Below, piece by piece: positions 4,701 through 6,455 of a DNA stretch of 6,455 bases. The stretch lies in assembly GCA_025964635.1 (NCBI GenBank), contig JAOPYP010000468.1:1-6455 (forward strand), given 5' to 3'. How positions within the stretch are numbered: the stretch's first letter is position 1; each line of letters opens with the position of its first letter. A program made the translations under genes and the position numbers. Below the pieces are notes generated by a model that had not been told where the DNA came from, made no database searches, and saw only the letters and a program-made list of their open reading frames with translations. Origin of the DNA: Actinomycetes bacterium (GTDB lineage Bacteria; Actinomycetota; Actinomycetes; Streptosporangiales; Streptosporangiaceae).

Positions 4701-5705
4701 GTGGCGAATGTGGTGATCACCGGCGGTGCCGGGTTCCTGGGCGCCCGGCTGGCCCGGGACCTGCTGGCCGCGGGCTCGCTGGACGTGGCGGGAGACGGCG
4801 AGCGCCCGCTGTCCCGGGTGACCCTCCTCGACCGGGTCGCGGCGCCGCCGGACCTGGCCGCCAGCGACCGGGTCACAGTGGCCGAGGGCGACCTCGCCGG
4901 CCTGGTGGCCCCCGGGCAGGCCGGGCGGTACGCGCTGGCGGGCGCTGACGTGGTCTTCCACCTGGCCGCCGCGGTCAGCGGGGAGTGCGAGACCGACTTC
5001 GACCTGGGCATCCGGGCGAACCTGCACGCCACGGAGGCGCTGTTCGCCGCCTGCCGCGCGGTGGGCACCATCCCGCTGGTGGTCTTCTCGAGCTCGATCG
5101 CCGTGTTCGGCGGCTCCCCCGAGCTGCCGCTCCCGGCCGTGGTGGAAGACCGCACGCTGCCGAATCCGCAGACCAGCTACGGGATCCAGAAGTTCATCGG
5201 CGAGCAACTGCTGGCCGACTACACCCGCAAGGGGTTCCTGCGCGGGCGGAGCATCCGGCTGATGACGGTCAGCGTGCGCCCCGGCCGCCCCAACGCCGCG
5301 GCCTCGGGCTTCATGTCGGGCATCATCCGCGAGCCGCTCGCGGGCCAGCGCGCCGTCTGCCCGGTGGATCCGGCCGCTGAGGTGGCGCTGGCCTCCCCGG
5401 CCCGGGCCATCGAGGCCCTGCGGTGCGCGGTCACGTCGCCCGACGATGTCTGGGGCGGCCGTACCGCGGTGACCATGCCCGGCCTCACGGTGACCGTGGG
5501 CGACATGGTGGCCGCGCTGGCGCAGGTGGCCGGCCCCGAGGTTACCAGCCTTATCGACTGGGTCCCGGATCCGGCGGTGGCAGGAATGGTGTCGGGCTGG
5601 GCCGCCCATTTTCACTCGGACCGGGCGGCCCGGCTGGGCCTGGCCCCCGACCCGGACTTCACCTCGATCATCCGGAAGCACCTGGCGGACACCCAGCCGC
5701 GCTAG
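4701..5705 (+). CDS. denD: NAD-dependent epimerase/dehydratase-family oxidoreductase, probable D-erythronate dehydrogenase (DenD-like)
   Basis: A 334-residue extended short-chain dehydrogenase. The Rossmann motif ITGGAGFLGARLARDLL (6-22) is at the very N terminus, with GD (63-64) and FHLAAAVSGE (86-95) following, then the active site FSSSIAVFGG (129-138) and the YxxxK pair Y160/K164 in SYGIQKFIGEQLLADY. The stretch SVRPGRPNAAASGFMSGIIR (191-210) followed by EPLAGQRAVCPV (211-222) is characteristic of DenD, which oxidises D-erythronate to 2-oxo-tetronate with NAD+. Length fits the family. The start is GTG 4701 with GGAG five bases upstream; the frame is open further left, but those 42 residues precede the Rossmann strand and look non-coding. 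It is divergent from the kinase/dehydrogenase pair, as expected for a shared catabolic locus, and is followed after 38 nt by the thioesterase gene, probably in one transcript. The DenD assignment is from family resemblance; other sugar-acid substrates are possible. Confidence 0.88.
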   Translation: MANVVITGGAGFLGARLARDLLAAGSLDVAGDGERPLSRVTLLDRVAAPPDLAASDRVTVAEGDLAGLVAPGQAGRYALAGADVVFHLAAAVSGECETDFDLGIRANLHATEALFAACRAVGTIPLVVFSSSIAVFGGSPELPLPAVVEDRTLPNPQTSYGIQKFIGEQLLADYTRKGFLRGRSIRLMTVSVRPGRPNAAASGFMSGIIREPLAGQRAVCPVDPAAEVALASPARAIEALRCAVTSPDDVWGGRTAVTMPGLTVTVGDMVAALAQVAGPEVTSLIDWVPDPAVAGMVSGWAAHFHSDRAARLGLAPDPDFTSIIRKHLADTQPR

Positions 5706-5732
5706 CAGCCCGGTCCGACATGCATCCGCGAC

Positions 5733-5738
5733 AGGAGG
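5733..5738 (+). promoter_or_regulatory. Shine-Dalgarno deciding the thioesterase start
   Basis: AGGAGG lies five bases before the ATG at 5744. An in-frame ATG eight codons upstream (5720) has no such site, and the Shine-Dalgarno would lie within its coding sequence, so 5744 is the start. Confidence 0.8.
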
Positions 5739-5743
5739 TCCCC

Positions 5744-6211
5744 ATGGGGTCGGCCGACGACCGGGCCGGCGAGGAGCCGGCCGCGAGCGACTTCCCGGTG
5801 CACCGCCGTTTCACCACCCGGTGGGCCGACAACGACGTGTACGGGCACCTCAACAACGTCGTCTACTACGAGTTCTTCGACTCGGCCGTGAACGGCTGGC
5901 TGATCGACGCGGCCGGCCTGGACATCAGGGAGCTGCCGGCCATCGGCGTGGTGGCCGAGACCTCCTGCCGCTACCTGCGCGAGATCTCGTTTCCCGGCGA
6001 TGTGTCGGTCGGGCTCGCGCTGCTCCGGCTGGGCACCTCCAGCGTGGTGTACCAGCTCGGCGTGTTCGCCTATGAGGACGGGGCCCTGGATTCCCGGCCG
6101 CGGGCGGTCGGGCGGTTCGTGCATGTGTACGTGGACGCGCAGACCCGCAGGCCGGTCCCGGTCCCGGAGCCCGTCCGCTCCGCTCTGGCGGCCCTGCAGC
6201 GGCCCGCGTGA
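5744..6211 (+). CDS. Hotdog-fold acyl-CoA thioesterase (4HBT family)
   Basis: A 155-residue single-domain protein of the 4-hydroxybenzoyl-CoA thioesterase/YbgC-like hotdog family. The signature RWADNDVYGHLNNVVYYEFF (26-45) includes the catalytic aspartate D31 and the GHLNN turn. SCRYLREISFPGDV (74-87) and VGRFVHVYVDAQTRRPVPVP (122-141) are the usual central strands and the closing edge strand. Such enzymes hydrolyse acyl-CoA thioesters in the cytosol; chain length or aryl preference cannot be read. The first 16 or so residues are Ala/Glu/Asp-rich and probably disordered. The gene follows the DenD-like gene after 38 nt with a strong Shine-Dalgarno, so it is likely co-transcribed. A thioesterase has no assigned step in erythronate/threonate catabolism, so its link may be regulatory convenience or an unknown step. 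It precedes a TetR-family gene, which might control it. Confidence 0.92.
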   Translation: MGSADDRAGEEPAASDFPVHRRFTTRWADNDVYGHLNNVVYYEFFDSAVNGWLIDAAGLDIRELPAIGVVAETSCRYLREISFPGDVSVGLALLRLGTSSVVYQLGVFAYEDGALDSRPRAVGRFVHVYVDAQTRRPVPVPEPVRSALAALQRPA

Positions 6212-6237
6212 TCACGGACGCGCCGGTCCCGCGGGCC
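6201..6237 (+). terminator. Candidate stem-loop over the thioesterase stop codon
   Basis: Perfect 8-bp arms GGCCCGCG (6201-6208) and CGCGGGCC (6230-6237). The enclosed segment has a second stem, GGAC (6216-6219) with GTCC (6226-6229), stacked on the outer one and leaving a 7-nt bulge that includes the TGA. It could be a U-less terminator. Overlap with the last codons makes this less certain than the hairpin at 302-330. Confidence 0.45.
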
Positions 6238-6246
6238 TGCTCGGGG

Positions 6247-6265
6247 CGTGACGCCACCCGTCACG
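6247..6265. promoter_or_regulatory. 19-bp inverted repeat upstream of the TetR-family gene
   Basis: Arms CGTGACG (6247-6253) and CGTCACG (6259-6265) around 5 nt. About 10 nt further is a -10-like TAACAT (6275-6280) in the AT-richest part of this gap; the position of a -35 would fall within the repeat, though no consensus is visible. A TetR operator is the likeliest reading. A short terminator hairpin for the thioesterase transcript is the alternative. Confidence 0.5.
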
Positions 6266-6313
6266 GATCAGGGTTAACATGGCTGTCAGCCTGTTTCCGG
6301 AGGGAGGGGCCAG

Positions 6314-6455
6314 GTGGAAGCACCGGCCACGGACCACCGGCGGGCCACCGCCGAGCGGAACGTCCAGGCGATCCTGGATGCGGCCGAGGACCTGCTGGAC
6401 CGGCGGGGCCAGCCGGGGATCTCGGCCGTCGCCACCGAGGCCGGCGTGTCCCGGG
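6314..6455 (+). CDS. TetR-family transcriptional regulator, N-terminal fragment (runs off right edge)
   Basis: Forty-seven codons are visible from GTG 6314, with GGGAGG (6302-6307) six bases upstream. The fragment shows the first helix and start of the HTH of a TetR DNA-binding domain: AERNVQAILDAAEDLLDRRG (13-32), then ISAVATEAGVSR (36-47), corresponding to the usual AI--AA--L---G ... T/S---IA-EAGVS pattern. The ligand domain lies outside the window, so neither effector nor targets can be judged. The inverted repeat at 6247-6265 suggests autoregulation, and the neighbouring thioesterase/DenD-like transcript is a possible target. Confidence 0.87.
   Translation, partial: MEAPATDHRRATAERNVQAILDAAEDLLDRRGQPGISAVATEAGVSR

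Noticed and set aside
4644..5681. Minus-strand open frame opposite the DenD-like gene
   Set aside because: No motifs, His/Arg/Gly-rich, and the plus strand encodes a complete SDR enzyme.
1..6455. CRISPR arrays, tRNA/rRNA genes, insertion sequences, defence or toxin-antitoxin systems
   Set aside because: No spaced repeats, no transposase-like frames, no terminal inverted repeats and no RNA-gene signatures were seen. The two regulator modules resemble ordinary autoregulated operons, not toxin-antitoxin pairs.

Overview
The window is about 6.5 kb of very GC-rich DNA. GC-ending codons dominate, GTG and TTG starts occur, genes overlap tightly, and promoter regions are short AT-rich islands. This points to an actinomycete chromosome (Streptomyces/Streptosporangiales-like); the genus cannot be told from the sequence.

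Layout. Positions 1-224 hold an uncertain partial reading frame, followed by a strong hairpin terminator at 302-330. A two-gene operon on the minus strand (360-1185) encodes an ArsR-type repressor and an AHSA1/SRPBCC-domain protein, overlapping by 17 nt. It is driven by a near-consensus promoter embedded in a perfect 22-bp palindrome, apparently giving a leaderless mRNA. Upstream of it on the same strand is a MarR-GNAT fusion gene (1216-2112) with its own 24-bp palindrome lying over its start codon and over the stop codon of the next gene. Then come two translationally coupled minus-strand genes: an L-threonate-dehydrogenase-like beta-hydroxyacid dehydrogenase (2122-3054) and a DUF1537 four-carbon acid-sugar kinase (3054 to about 4535). 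Divergent from these on the plus strand is a D-erythronate-dehydrogenase-like SDR (4701-5705), followed closely by a hotdog-fold thioesterase (5744-6211). After a region with inverted repeats, the 5' end of a TetR-family regulator runs off the right edge.

How the genes fit together. The DenD-like, LtnD-like and DUF1537 proteins are three of the five enzyme classes known from bacterial D-erythronate/L-threonate catabolism: oxidation to 2-oxo-tetronate, then (after isomerisation) phosphorylation to 3-oxo-tetronate 4-phosphate. The isomerase (OtnI) and decarboxylase (OtnC) that complete the route to dihydroxyacetone phosphate are not in the window. The kinase belongs by its motifs to a longer subgroup that differs from classical OtnK, so its substrate is open. 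The ArsR/SRPBCC and MarR-GNAT units look like separate, self-regulated modules next to the sugar-acid genes.

No RNA genes, CRISPR arrays, insertion sequences or phage genes were seen. I found no clearly new multi-gene system. The most distinctive items are the two promoter/start-codon palindromes, the unusual kinase with an internal 9-residue tandem repeat, and the incomplete acid-sugar pathway with an attached thioesterase.
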